NCBI GenBank assembly: GCA_021162785.1
Contig: JAGGYA010000009.1
Location: forward strand, 1 to 33,742
Source of the DNA: Candidatus Calescibacteriota bacterium
GTDB lineage: Bacteria; CAIJMQ01; JAADFP01
Length of the DNA stretch: 33,742 nt
Direction of reading: 5' to 3'
Of the stretch, positions 6,943 through 15,532 are shown piece by piece. Position 1 is the first letter of the stretch. Every line of letters starts with the position of its first letter. Made by a program: the position numbers and the translations under genes. Below the pieces are notes generated by a model. It did no database searches. It was not told where the DNA came from and was given only the letters and a program-made list of their open reading frames with translations.

Positions 6943-8275
6943 CCTTAAGCACCTCAAAAGTTCTCATTATCCCCAGCCCCTTATCCAGTGTCTCCTGATA
7001 TTCCTTTTCTGGAGATGAGTCAGCTACAATTCCCCCTCCCACCTGGAAATAGGCATAACCCTCTTTGAAAATGATTGTTCTTATAGCAATGTTGAAATCC
7101 ATTCTCCCATGAAAACTTATGTAACCTATGGAACCTGTGTAAACACTCCTTCGTGTGGGTTCAAGCTCTTCTATAATCTGCATGGCTCTTATCTTGGGTG
7201 CACCAGTTATGGAACCCCCAGGGAAACAGGCACGAAGGATATCCAGAGGGGTCAGTTCTTTCTTCACTTCCCCTTCGATTGTTGCCACAGTATGGAAAAC
7301 AGTGGGATGAGCTTCAATTTCCCTCAGGCTTTTTACCCGAACAGTGCCTTTTTTGCTTATCTTTCCCAGGTCATTTCTTTCCAGATCCACAATCATCACC
7401 AGTTCTGCCTTATCCTTTTCGCTTTCTTCCAGTTCTCTCTTGAAGAACTCATCTTCTTCTTTATTTCTCCCCCGGGGACGGGTCCCCTTAATGGGACGGG
7501 TTTGAATAACATTGTTTTCCAGATAAAGGAATCTTTCCGGGGAGCAGGATACCACGGTTAGGGGTGGGAAGTTAAGATAGGCGGAGAAGAAAGAAGGGTT
7601 GATGCGGGAAAGCAGAAGGAAGTAGAGTAAGGGAGAGTAAGAGCATTTGATGGAGAATCTCTGGGATAGATTTACCTGGTAAATATCTCCCTGTCTGATA
7701 TATTCCTTTGCTCTCCGAATGGCTTCCATATACCCTTCCTTCGTGAAGTTGCTTTTAAAATCTCCCAATTTCCCTTGAGGAGATATCCACTTCTCTTTAC
7801 TTAATGCTTCCCATAAGAATTCTTTTTCCCTTTCCTCCCTGTAAATTACCCAGGCTTTTTTCTCAATATGATCCCATACAATCACATTCTCGTAGAATCC
7901 CAGAAGGATATCCGGCAGGTTAAGATCATCCAGAGATAAGGAAGGGATATCTTCCAGTATAAGTCCCGCATCATAAGCAAAGTATCCCACCATTCCCTGG
8001 ATGAAAGGAAGGGGAGAGAAAGAAGGTAAGGAATTTTCCCGGTAAATTCTGCTGAGGAACTGGAAGGGGTCACCACCTCTCCTCTCCCCATTCCACCAAA
8101 ACTCCCATCCCTTGCTGGAAAAGACTCTGCTGGGATGCCATCCACCTATGGAATATCTTCCCCATTGTGGATGAAACATGCTTGAATGAAGAAGAAAAGA
8201 GAAGGGGATATCACCCAGTTTGAAGATAAAGTAAAGAGGATTAATCTCGTAAGGGAAATCTTCTATTTTTCTCAC
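6902..8275 (-). CDS. pabB: Aminodeoxychorismate synthase component I
   Basis: A 457-aa chorismate-binding enzyme that aminates chorismate to aminodeoxychorismate for folate synthesis. Key features: an N-terminal GRYSI segment, GYFAYDAG at 97-104, DIYQVNLSQRF at 197-207 and PIKGTRPRG at 261-269. The Lys at 263 is the PabB-type residue; TrpE has Ala there, so this is not anthranilate synthase. The C-terminus has DLERNDLGKI, PGGSITGAPKIRAM and GSIGYISFHGRMDFNIAIRT. A GTG start at 8275 is needed to include the N-terminal domain; there is no clear Shine-Dalgarno. No glutaminase (pabA) is in the window, so it must be elsewhere or shared. It overlaps pabC downstream. Confidence 0.93.
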   Translation of the reverse strand: MRKIEDFPYEINPLYFIFKLGDIPFSFLLHSSMFHPQWGRYSIGGWHPSRVFSSKGWEFWWNGERRGGDPFQFLSRIYRENSLPSFSPLPFIQGMVGYFAYDAGLILEDIPSLSLDDLNLPDILLGFYENVIVWDHIEKKAWVIYREEREKEFLWEALSKEKWISPQGKLGDFKSNFTKEGYMEAIRRAKEYIRQGDIYQVNLSQRFSIKCSYSPLLYFLLLSRINPSFFSAYLNFPPLTVVSCSPERFLYLENNVIQTRPIKGTRPRGRNKEEDEFFKRELEESEKDKAELVMIVDLERNDLGKISKKGTVRVKSLREIEAHPTVFHTVATIEGEVKKELTPLDILRACFPGGSITGAPKIRAMQIIEELEPTRRSVYTGSIGYISFHGRMDFNIAIRTIIFKEGYAYFQVGGGIVADSSPEKEYQETLDKGLGIMRTFEVLKDEKNLVEREIPSI

Positions 8276-8293
8276 AGGAGGAAGAGGAAAAAA

Positions 8294-9649
8294 TCACCAC
8301 CTGTAGCGAGCCTGATAGAGTATTTTTTCTTCCTTATCCGGTTTTACTCTTACCTTGAAACTTGCGGTTTTTGCATCCAACTTTTCCCAGGGATGAGTGG
8401 AAGTTAGTATTTCCCACTCTCCCCAGAATCTTTCCTTTACCTCTATTTCCACAGGTTCCTTTTTATGATTCCTTAAAGAAATTTCCACTTTAATCTCCCA
8501 TGCCCGTGCCCCTACCTTTTTCCTTTCCACCACCTTCCTTTCCCCCACCAGGTCAAAGGCTTTCCCCACGAAGAGTTTTATCTCCTCATCTTTTGGGGTA
8601 TGATCAATTTTATCCTCACCAATAAATTCCATTCCCCCTTCCCTTTCCTTGTAAATTCTCACTTTCCCCTTAGGAAGAGGCATACCCATGTTATAAGAAG
8701 ATGAATTCTTAAAATTCACATAAACCGCTACCTTTTTTGGATCCCGGGCTGCATCGTATTCATAGTACTTCTTGAAGGGGACTTCATGAGCCTCCATAAG
8801 TGAAATCTGTTTGATTTCCCTGTCCCGAATATCTGTGGTTCTCTTAAGGCTGTAAAGATGGTATTCAAAGAAAGGTTTTTCCTCAAATTGAGGTGGTGCA
8901 GCTTCAACCGCCTTTGCAAACATCTCCCGGTAAATGGGAGGTTTCTTCTCCACCCGGTGCACTTCCCCAGCAATGAGATTTACTTTAGCATTGAAATAGC
9001 TTGCTCCTGACCGATTTTCTATGGTTACCCACCCTTTCCAGTCGATGAACTTTTCATCCTTATCCAGAACACACACATAATCCGCCCTCCAGTTAATCCC
9101 CTTGGTGATATAGGAGACTACTGCTGTCACCTTACCCTTATTCTGGCTGTCAATCAGCCACACCAGCGTAGGTTGGATCATAAGCCCTTCGGGTAGAGAA
9201 GGGAATTCTATACTCCTGAGATCCTCCCTCCTTACCATCACCAGACGGCCCTTCTCCTTTTCCAGCACAAGGTAAACCTTTTCAAAATTCAAGAGTTTCC
9301 CCTCAATAACTTCTTCATTCTTAACCATCACTTTAATCTTTTTCCCCAGATACTTTTCCAGAATCTTATCCGGACGGACAAGGTCAAACTGGTAATTCTG
9401 TTCAAGGAGATACACAGGAAACTTAACTTCCGGTGTTTGAAACAGCACACTCTCCGGTTCAAGGAGAGAAGGAACCTCACTGAACTCCACACGATTGATC
9501 CCTTTCTTTAAGGGAATAACTCTTACATCCTTAACCAGGGCAAAATTCTGATTGTAGATGCTTAAAGAAACTTCCTTTTGAGTTAATCCAGAAAGAGAAG
9601 AAACTCTAATCAAAAAGAGAAGTAGAAGTATCAGACGAAAAATTCTCAT
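8294..9649 (-). CDS. DUF4139 domain protein, exported
   Basis: A 451-aa exported protein with a signal peptide (MRIFRLILLLLFLIRVSS) followed by a mucoidy-inhibitor/DUF4139-like architecture: beta-rich N-terminal part (VSLSIYNQNFALVKDVRVIPLKKG), a short middle segment, then WRADYVCVLDKDEKFIDWKGWVTIENRSGASYFNAKVNLIAGE, the typical DUF4139 signature, and a C-terminal beta region with KEPVEIEVKERFWGEWEI. The function of DUF4139 proteins is unknown; many are envelope proteins. I chose ATG 9649 over an upstream start at 9691 because only the former gives a normal signal peptide and avoids overlap with the protease gene. It is followed 18 bp later by pabB, an unexpected partner. Confidence 0.82.
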   Translation of the reverse strand: MRIFRLILLLLFLIRVSSLSGLTQKEVSLSIYNQNFALVKDVRVIPLKKGINRVEFSEVPSLLEPESVLFQTPEVKFPVYLLEQNYQFDLVRPDKILEKYLGKKIKVMVKNEEVIEGKLLNFEKVYLVLEKEKGRLVMVRREDLRSIEFPSLPEGLMIQPTLVWLIDSQNKGKVTAVVSYITKGINWRADYVCVLDKDEKFIDWKGWVTIENRSGASYFNAKVNLIAGEVHRVEKKPPIYREMFAKAVEAAPPQFEEKPFFEYHLYSLKRTTDIRDREIKQISLMEAHEVPFKKYYEYDAARDPKKVAVYVNFKNSSSYNMGMPLPKGKVRIYKEREGGMEFIGEDKIDHTPKDEEIKLFVGKAFDLVGERKVVERKKVGARAWEIKVEISLRNHKKEPVEIEVKERFWGEWEILTSTHPWEKLDAKTASFKVRVKPDKEEKILYQARYRW

Positions 9650-9656
9650 CAGACTA

Positions 9657-10283
9657 TTATAACAGGAATTTAGTAAAAAGGATAAATTCAAGATTCCCTA
9701 TGGAATGAAAGATTATGGGAGCGAGAAGGGAACCTGACTTCTCCCTCAGGAAGGCAAAAACTATTCCTCCCAAGAAAGGAAGTAAAAGTGAAATCCCACT
9801 CCAGAAATGGAAGATGGCAAAGATCAGTGAAGAGAGAAGAATCCCCCAGCTTACTCCCCATCTTTCTTTTAAAAAGGGATAAAGAACCCCTCTGAAAACA
9901 ATTTCCTCCACCACCACAGGAAGAAGAAGGAGAATAATAATCTCAGAAAAGGAGACTTCTGGAAGAGGGAATTTAAGGAATTGTTTGAGTTCTGGATAGG
10001 GAAGGAAGTGGATGATGGAGAGAAAGAAAAATAAGACTAACGATGTTCCCACTCCCCATCCAGCTCCCCTCAAGTTTCTCCCTTCTCCCCATACCCACTT
10101 CCATTTCTCTCTTACAAAAAAGAAGAGAACAAAGAGATCCACCCCCCTTAAGGAAAGAGTAACTCTAAGTGGATGAGCAGTAAAAAATTCCTTCCCAATA
10201 TAGACACCTACCAGCTCAATCCCTATGAGTAAGAGAAAAAGAAAAAGGATTTCTTTAAGTTCCCACTGAAATTCTCTTTCCAT
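9657..10283 (-). CDS. CPBP-family intramembrane metalloprotease
   Basis: A 208-aa multi-pass membrane protein with the three motifs of CPBP (CAAX/Rce1-type, formerly Abi) proteases: EEIVFRG at 126-132, a conserved His in FAIFHFW (H159), and FHSIGN at 192-197 (H193, N197). Hydrophobic segments lie near residues 11-30, 47-57, 78-95, 113-125, 145-160 and 163-178. Family members cleave membrane or prenylated substrates; some act in bacteriocin immunity. The true substrate is unknown. ATG 10283 was chosen as the first ATG giving a compact N-terminus; an upstream start at 10319 is possible. It overlaps the end of the preceding membrane-protein gene by 29 bp. Confidence 0.85.
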   Translation of the reverse strand: MEREFQWELKEILFLFLLLIGIELVGVYIGKEFFTAHPLRVTLSLRGVDLFVLFFFVREKWKWVWGEGRNLRGAGWGVGTSLVLFFFLSIIHFLPYPELKQFLKFPLPEVSFSEIIILLLLPVVVEEIVFRGVLYPFLKERWGVSWGILLSSLIFAIFHFWSGISLLLPFLGGIVFAFLREKSGSLLAPIIFHSIGNLEFILFTKFLL

Positions 10284-11328
10284 CCCATCCACGCTTTTTA
10301 AGCTCTTTCCAGACCACAAGTCTGGGGAACCACCTCATCTCCATTCTAAGATATTCTTTTAAATAAGATGTGCTTCCTTCAAGGGATGATAGTTTTTCAA
10401 TGGCTTTCAGGGATAAAAAGACTTTTTCTCTCAGTGCTTTAGCTATAAGCTCCTCTGGTGAGGAAGGAAGGGGAGGTGCGCTTCTTAAAGGCAGAAAGAG
10501 AGTTAAAAGCGAAAGATTGAGAAGGAAAGTAAGGTAAAACTTGAGCCTTTTTCTTCCCCAGTAACGGATGGGGAAACTGAGAAGCGAGACCACCAGCAAC
10601 AGGAAATAAAGGGGGAAAAAGAGGAAAAGGGAAAGGGAGAGTAGGGTTCTCAGTATTTTGAGATAAAAGGGCATCCTCAGAAGAGCTTCCCTCTCCCTTT
10701 TGGAAAGAGGAAATTTGAAGAAGGCATCTATCCCTTTCCTCCTCCCTTCCACAACCAGAATTCCTTCCCTTTTAGCCCACTGCATAAACTCCTGAGGGAC
10801 ATTTCCTGATACACCTACAACTTTTATTTCTTTCTCCCAGAAATCTTTTATCCCTTCCGCTGCCAGAGGAGAGTAAAGGTAATACCAGTTAGTGATTTCT
10901 TGACCAAGAAAGGAAGGGAAAAGGAACTTCTCCCTTGCCACCCTAAAGAAATCCGGAAACTCTTTCAGTTTACCCGATAAATGGAGTAAGGGGAGGGGAA
11001 AGAGAAGGAGGAGAGAAGTTAGCCAGAGAAGGAGTTTCTTATCCTTCATCCCCTTAACCACAATCCAGATTACCCATATCAGTGTTCCCAGTAGAAGCCC
11101 CAGGGTAAGAGAATAAAAGAAGGAGGAATTAAAAATATAGAAATGTCCAATCCCCCTCAAAACCAGCCCATCCATTATAGGCTCAAAACCCTTCTCTTTC
11201 ACAATATCCATCTTGAAAGTAAAGTGGGCAAGGCACTTCTCAAGATAAATATGAAAGAAAGGGGTAAGAAAGAAAATAATAATTGCCACCAGACTCCACC
11301 ATTTATCCAGAACCTTTGTCCACCTCAT
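10255..11328 (-). CDS. Multi-pass membrane protein of unknown function
   Basis: A 357-aa protein I do not recognise. Hydrophobic segments lie near residues 12-30, 75-95, 105-120, 230-255 and 265-285. A soluble, probably extracytoplasmic loop of about 100 residues sits between the third and fourth (KLKEFPDFFRVAREK through DAFFKFPLSKRERE). The cytoplasmic tail is basic (KELKKRGWDGKR). ATG at 11328 was preferred over a TTG at 11346; GAGGT lies 12 bases upstream. It is the first gene of a compact minus-strand cluster ending in pabC, with small gaps or overlaps throughout, so it is probably co-transcribed. The CPBP protease directly downstream may be its partner. Confidence 0.75.
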   Translation of the reverse strand: MRWTKVLDKWWSLVAIIIFFLTPFFHIYLEKCLAHFTFKMDIVKEKGFEPIMDGLVLRGIGHFYIFNSSFFYSLTLGLLLGTLIWVIWIVVKGMKDKKLLLWLTSLLLLFPLPLLHLSGKLKEFPDFFRVAREKFLFPSFLGQEITNWYYLYSPLAAEGIKDFWEKEIKVVGVSGNVPQEFMQWAKREGILVVEGRRKGIDAFFKFPLSKREREALLRMPFYLKILRTLLSLSLFLFFPLYFLLLVVSLLSFPIRYWGRKRLKFYLTFLLNLSLLTLFLPLRSAPPLPSSPEELIAKALREKVFLSLKAIEKLSSLEGSTSYLKEYLRMEMRWFPRLVVWKELKKRGWDGKRISVGT

Positions 11329-11379
11329 CCTATGAGTATACCTCAAAAATGATGAGTTTCCCTTAGTTTATCTCCATCT

Positions 11380-11408
11380 TTGTTATCACTGCTCTTTTTG
11401 GGTATAAT
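11380..11408 (+). promoter_or_regulatory. sigma70-type promoter for the repeat-protein gene
   Basis: TTGTTA (11380-11385), a 17-bp spacer and a perfect TATAAT (11403-11408) sit in the divergent intergenic region. The transcript would start near 11415 and have a leader of about 50 nt, with AGGGAGG before the ATG at 11467. Confidence 0.7.
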
Positions 11409-11466
11409 TAAAAGTGGAGTTGGGTAGGTTTCTTTTCTATTCAGCTTCATCTAAGGGAGGGAAAAA

Positions 11467-13044
11467 ATGTGTGTTAGATTGGAAAGAGGGGTAATTTTTA
11501 TATTTTTACTCCTTACTGCTTCTTTTACCTTCGCCCAGCCACAATTCAACTGGGGAAGTGAAGGTGTGATTGTCTCTGCTGAGTCAGAATGGGAAGTATT
11601 TCCTCAGCTTGTCTCGGATAATCATGGAGGAGCTATAATCGTCTGGATGAAGCAGGTAGAGGAAGGAATATTTGACATTTATGCCCAAAGAATCGACACT
11701 AATGGGAATCTTTGCTGGGATGAGAGTGTGGCTATCTGCACTGCAGTTAATAATCAGAGTATTGAACCACCTCCTCCGGATGAATTCACCTATCCCATAC
11801 ACTCCATAATCCCGGATGGTGAAGAAGGAGCCATAATTGTCTGGATGGACTATAGAAACGGTCCAGAACAAGGTGATATTTATGCCCAGAGAGTTGATAG
11901 TCAGGGTAACATTCTCTGGGGAGATAATGGCGTTCCGGTATGCACTGCAGATGGAGACCAGATTTATCCTCAAATTGTTCCTGATACGCATGGAGGAGCA
12001 ATAATTGTCTGGCTTGATTACAGAAATAACCCTGATGAAGGTGATATATACGCCCAGAGGATTAATTCTCACGGTGAAAGGGTCTGGGGAGAAGACCTTC
12101 CCATTTGCACAGCAAACGGAGACCAGGGTTATCCTCAAATAATTCCTGACGGTGAAGGAGGAGCAATAATAACCTGGCATGATCCAAGAGATGGGACCTG
12201 GGACATTTATGCCCAGAGGATAACCGCTGGAGGAGATATATTGTGGGGTGAAAATGGGAAATGCATCTGTGCAGGGTATGATGAACAGCCAAACAATGGT
12301 TGCTGGTATCCCGTGATTGCTCCCTATCCAGGTGGTGGTGCAGTAATTGCCTGGTATGACAACCGTCGTGCTGTAGAATCAGGTTTTGATCTGGACTGGG
12401 ATGTATTTGTCCAGAGAGTGGATGAGAATGGTAATCTCCTATGGGATGAAGGTATCCCCATCACTTATGAAACCGGCCGTCAGGAAGATGCGCGTGTCTA
12501 TGTGGATGCAGAGGGTAATACCTATATCTTCTGGGTAAGCGATCCAACAGAAGAAGCAGGTGGTGACGATGATGAGGCTAATGATTACTTTGATCTCTAT
12601 GTCCAGAAACTCGATGCAGAAGGTAACAAACTCTGGGGAGAAAATGGTATTCCCCTATGCACTGCTCCCCTTGAACAATCACTTCTGGATGCTGTGTTGG
12701 TACCTTCGGGAGGTGTGGTAGCAGTATGGGCAGATGGGAGGAATGGTGTACCACTTATTTATGGTCAATGGCTTTCTTCTGCTGGTACCTCACTATGGGG
12801 AACAAATGGTTATCCTCTGGAGCCCTTAGAAGGTGTGAGTGGATTCCCACGAATAATAACTGCTTCCCCTCAGGTTATAATCACCTGGATGCATTCTCCT
12901 ACGGTTCCTGAAGGAGATAATCCTCCGGAAGATCTTAATATCCATGCCCAGAAGATAACCCTTGTCCCTCCCTCTGAAGAAGAAGAGGAAGGTGGAGGTG
13001 GCGGGGGAGATGGGGGTTGTTTCATACACTTGCTGAAGCTATAA
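11467..13044 (+). CDS. Secreted eight-repeat, propeller-like protein with truncated CFI-box tail
   Basis: A 525-aa exported protein with a signal peptide (residues 1-23, ending FAQ). The body is about eight repeats of 45-60 residues, each running roughly YPQIIPDGEGGAIIxW, then D-x-R, then DIYAQR, a G-N, LWGE and ICTA. The first four are close copies and the last four diverge. Eight WD-like beta repeats suggest a beta-propeller. A Glu/Gly-rich linker follows, then GDGGCFI and five residues before the stop. GGCFI is the start of the CFI-box C-terminal domain (GGCFIATAA type), so the tail looks truncated. Its promoter is at 11380-11408. It is probably an extracellular or surface protein; ligand unknown. 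Confidence 0.8.
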   Translation: MCVRLERGVIFIFLLLTASFTFAQPQFNWGSEGVIVSAESEWEVFPQLVSDNHGGAIIVWMKQVEEGIFDIYAQRIDTNGNLCWDESVAICTAVNNQSIEPPPPDEFTYPIHSIIPDGEEGAIIVWMDYRNGPEQGDIYAQRVDSQGNILWGDNGVPVCTADGDQIYPQIVPDTHGGAIIVWLDYRNNPDEGDIYAQRINSHGERVWGEDLPICTANGDQGYPQIIPDGEGGAIITWHDPRDGTWDIYAQRITAGGDILWGENGKCICAGYDEQPNNGCWYPVIAPYPGGGAVIAWYDNRRAVESGFDLDWDVFVQRVDENGNLLWDEGIPITYETGRQEDARVYVDAEGNTYIFWVSDPTEEAGGDDDEANDYFDLYVQKLDAEGNKLWGENGIPLCTAPLEQSLLDAVLVPSGGVVAVWADGRNGVPLIYGQWLSSAGTSLWGTNGYPLEPLEGVSGFPRIITASPQVIITWMHSPTVPEGDNPPEDLNIHAQKITLVPPSEEEEEGGGGGGDGGCFIHLLKL

Positions 13045-13121
13045 ATCCCCAATACTTCCACTTTCACACTCTTAGAGTTAAAATCATAGAATATTGTTTT
13101 GCTGAAAGAAGGAGGTAAAAA

Positions 13122-15059
13122 ATGGAGAAGGAAGTGTTTCGTCTTGACCCACTGGAAGGAGAAATTCCCTATCCTGGAGAAGAGGAAATAAGTAAATGGT
13201 TAAGGGCACTTGTCCGAGGAGAGATTTCCATTTCCTTTGCACCAGGCCGGTCAGTTATAAAACCCTCTGATCCTCTGGTTGTAGGACAGACCTATGATTT
13301 TGAATTCATCTACTATCCAGAAGAGGTTGAACTTAAGGAAGGTTGTGAAATAAAGTTTTCCATTCCCCGCACCTGGACTCAACCCAAATTCAAAGAGGGG
13401 GAACCTGGTTATGTGAAAGCAATTACCTCCTCTGGAGCAAAAACAGAAATTTACCTCACTCAGAATGAAAATCTCACCTGGTGGGTGAATGTGAGAATTG
13501 TAGAAGGTCTTGTCCCCCCAGATGGTTTTGTAAAGATTGAGTATAGAAATGTAACCATTCAGCGTTTCCCCCAGAAAGAATGGATCAACTGGAGGAATTC
13601 CTTAAGGGTTATCCTGGACTTTAAAGGAGAGAGAAATTACAGGGAATTCAAAGTGGTGAAGTCAGAAAAACAGATAAAGCCTGTGATTATTTCTTCTCCT
13701 CCTGCCAGGTTTCTTGTTGCCTGTCATCCAGTGGTAAAACCTGGTGAGAAGCTCCTTTTAAGATTCTCCACCCTGGACATCTACAACAATCCTGCCTATC
13801 CTCCCCCTGAAGGAAGAATATTCGTGGCGGAAGTAACCGACCCTTATAAGCCTATAGCTATGAAGTATCTGAAGAGAGAAGAAAATGGAAGAGGCAGGAT
13901 AGAACTTAAAGCACCGGAAGAAGAAAAAATATGGAGAATTTCTCTTTCCAATATAAAGACCACACTTATTGGATTTGCCCCTCCCATAGTGGTTACCAGC
14001 AGGAAGGAAAGATTCAATGTTTACTTTGGTGATACCCATGCAAAAACTGGTTTAACCGATGGCCTGGGGACACCTGAGGAATACTTCACCTATGCCAGAG
14101 ATCATGCTCTACTTGATTTCGCTGCCATTGCTGACCACAATTGCACAGAAGCAAGTTACATAGAAGGCCCTTTCTACACAGAACTGCCCGATGAAGCTTT
14201 TGAAAAAATAAAGGAAGCCTGTGAAAAGTTCAATGAGCCAGGAAGATTTGTTACTTTACATGGATTTGAACAAAACCTAATTGAAGGATACCCTGGTCAC
14301 AGAAACATCTACTTCCGTGGTATTCCAGATAAAATCTTTCGGGGAAGAACACTGGAAGAACTCTACGCCTACCTGGAAGGGAAGGAAGCTCTGGTAATAC
14401 CCCATCACACGGTCATCTGGGGTAGTCGCCCCCATCTGGATAATCCAAAATATGAGAGAGTCCTTGAAATCTACTCCCAGCATTGTTCTTCAGAAATAAA
14501 AGGTTCCCCAATTAACAATCCTCAAACTCTTAAAAATAAAGCGGAGACAGGTATGAGTGCTCAGGAAATACTGGCAAAAGGTTATCGGGTGGGATTTATT
14601 GCCAGTTCCGATAACCATCACGGTGCTCCAGGAGTCCATGCCTATCCTTCCCGATTCACCAATCTCACCTATCATGGAGGACTGGCTGCAGTAATTGCTC
14701 CTGAACTCACTCGTGAGGCCATCTTTGATGCTCTCTATGAAAGAAGATGTTATGCTACCACAGGAGTGAGGATCTATCTGGATTTCAGAATCAATGGGGA
14801 GTTGATGGGTTCAGAATTGAAGGTTGAGAAAGGAGAAAAAATAATATTGGAAGTCTTTGCCCTGGGAACATCCCCCATTGCTAAAGTGGAAGTATTGAAA
14901 AACAATCGAGTAATCTCAGTCTTCCCCAACGGAGTATCTGACCAGATAGAATTTACCCTGGAGGATAAAGTAAATCAAAATTCCTTCTACTATATCCGGC
15001 TCACTCAGGTAGATAGAAATATGGCCTGGTCAAGTCCCATCTGGGTGGATATAAAATAA
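13122..15059 (+). CDS. DUF3604 (PHP-superfamily-like) protein
   Basis: A 645-aa protein. The first 300 residues are beta-sandwich-like and unrecognised. The rest matches DUF3604: FGDTHAKTG near residues 302-310, DFAAIADHN near 333-341, IPHHTVIWG near 424-432 and FIASSDNHHGAPG near 490-502. The spaced His and Asp residues are those expected of a PHP-type metal centre, so it may be a hydrolase or phosphoesterase; the substrate is unknown. The C-terminal 95 residues form another beta domain. There is no signal peptide, so it is probably cytoplasmic. AAGGAGGT is optimally spaced before the ATG. It starts 77 bp after the repeat-protein gene and may be in the same transcript. It converges with the lipoprotein gene; no clear terminator hairpin lies in the 32-bp gap. 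Confidence 0.88.
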   Translation: MEKEVFRLDPLEGEIPYPGEEEISKWLRALVRGEISISFAPGRSVIKPSDPLVVGQTYDFEFIYYPEEVELKEGCEIKFSIPRTWTQPKFKEGEPGYVKAITSSGAKTEIYLTQNENLTWWVNVRIVEGLVPPDGFVKIEYRNVTIQRFPQKEWINWRNSLRVILDFKGERNYREFKVVKSEKQIKPVIISSPPARFLVACHPVVKPGEKLLLRFSTLDIYNNPAYPPPEGRIFVAEVTDPYKPIAMKYLKREENGRGRIELKAPEEEKIWRISLSNIKTTLIGFAPPIVVTSRKERFNVYFGDTHAKTGLTDGLGTPEEYFTYARDHALLDFAAIADHNCTEASYIEGPFYTELPDEAFEKIKEACEKFNEPGRFVTLHGFEQNLIEGYPGHRNIYFRGIPDKIFRGRTLEELYAYLEGKEALVIPHHTVIWGSRPHLDNPKYERVLEIYSQHCSSEIKGSPINNPQTLKNKAETGMSAQEILAKGYRVGFIASSDNHHGAPGVHAYPSRFTNLTYHGGLAAVIAPELTREAIFDALYERRCYATTGVRIYLDFRINGELMGSELKVEKGEKIILEVFALGTSPIAKVEVLKNNRVISVFPNGVSDQIEFTLEDKVNQNSFYYIRLTQVDRNMAWSSPIWVDIK

Positions 15060-15091
15060 ATTTGCCAGATTTTAATGCTCCTCTATTCTTC

Positions 15092-15529
15092 TCAGAAAAG
15101 GAAGTTGTCTCCTTTTATATCCAGAATTCTATATTTACCATTGACCTTCTTCAAAAGAACCTCCGCTTCCCCTTTTGCTTTCTTTACCTTCCCCTTTTTA
15201 TCCTGATACACCTTCCTCCATTTCAACTTCACCGAGTACATATCCTCCTTTTTAAGCACTTGATTTATGGTAAAGTCAACATCCAGAACACTCTCAGGTA
15301 ACTTTTCCCTTTCATATCTGGCAATGGTCTCCTGGATATCTTTCAGGTAGTCCTGAGAAAAATGGGAGAAAACCTTGCTGTAATCCTTGCTTTTCATACC
15401 CTCCTTTAAACTATTCAACTCCTTCCTTATCTCCTCCCTCTCCCCTCTTTCAATATTCCCTCCTGTCTTGCATCCAGAGAGGAGAAGAAGAATTACCAAT
15501 ACACCCGCCAGAATTTTCCCAATTCTCAT
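15092..15529 (-). CDS. Small lipoprotein with NTF2-like domain
   Basis: A 145-aa lipoprotein: a basic start, a hydrophobic stretch and the lipobox LLSGC, so Cys20 would be acylated and the protein membrane-anchored. After a charged linker the rest has the helix-then-curved-sheet pattern of NTF2-like folds: LNSLKEGMKSKDYSKVFSHFS, then strands VDFTINQVLKKEDMYSVKLKW and EVLLKKVNGKYRILDI. No catalytic residues are evident. It is the last gene of a four-gene operon, three bases after the 1150-aa gene, with GGAGATGA before its ATG inside that gene's end. The same fold at the C-terminus of the preceding protein suggests that they interact or arose by duplication. Confidence 0.78.
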   Translation of the reverse strand: MRIGKILAGVLVILLLLSGCKTGGNIERGEREEIRKELNSLKEGMKSKDYSKVFSHFSQDYLKDIQETIARYEREKLPESVLDVDFTINQVLKKEDMYSVKLKWRKVYQDKKGKVKKAKGEAEVLLKKVNGKYRILDIKGDNFLF

Positions 15530-15532
15530 CTT

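Noticed and set aside
7109-7561. Plus-strand frame inside pabB
   Set aside because: pabB is clearly coding on the other strand, with conserved motifs across this part.
11584-12180. Long minus-strand frame opposite the repeat-protein gene
   Set aside because: It mirrors the codon pattern of the propeller repeats, has no RBS or promoter, and its residues are repetitive in the same period.
11600-12900. Direct repeats that might suggest CRISPR or tandem repeats
   Set aside because: Copies are about 150-180 bp apart, diverge in silent and replacement positions, and keep reading frame; they are protein repeats.
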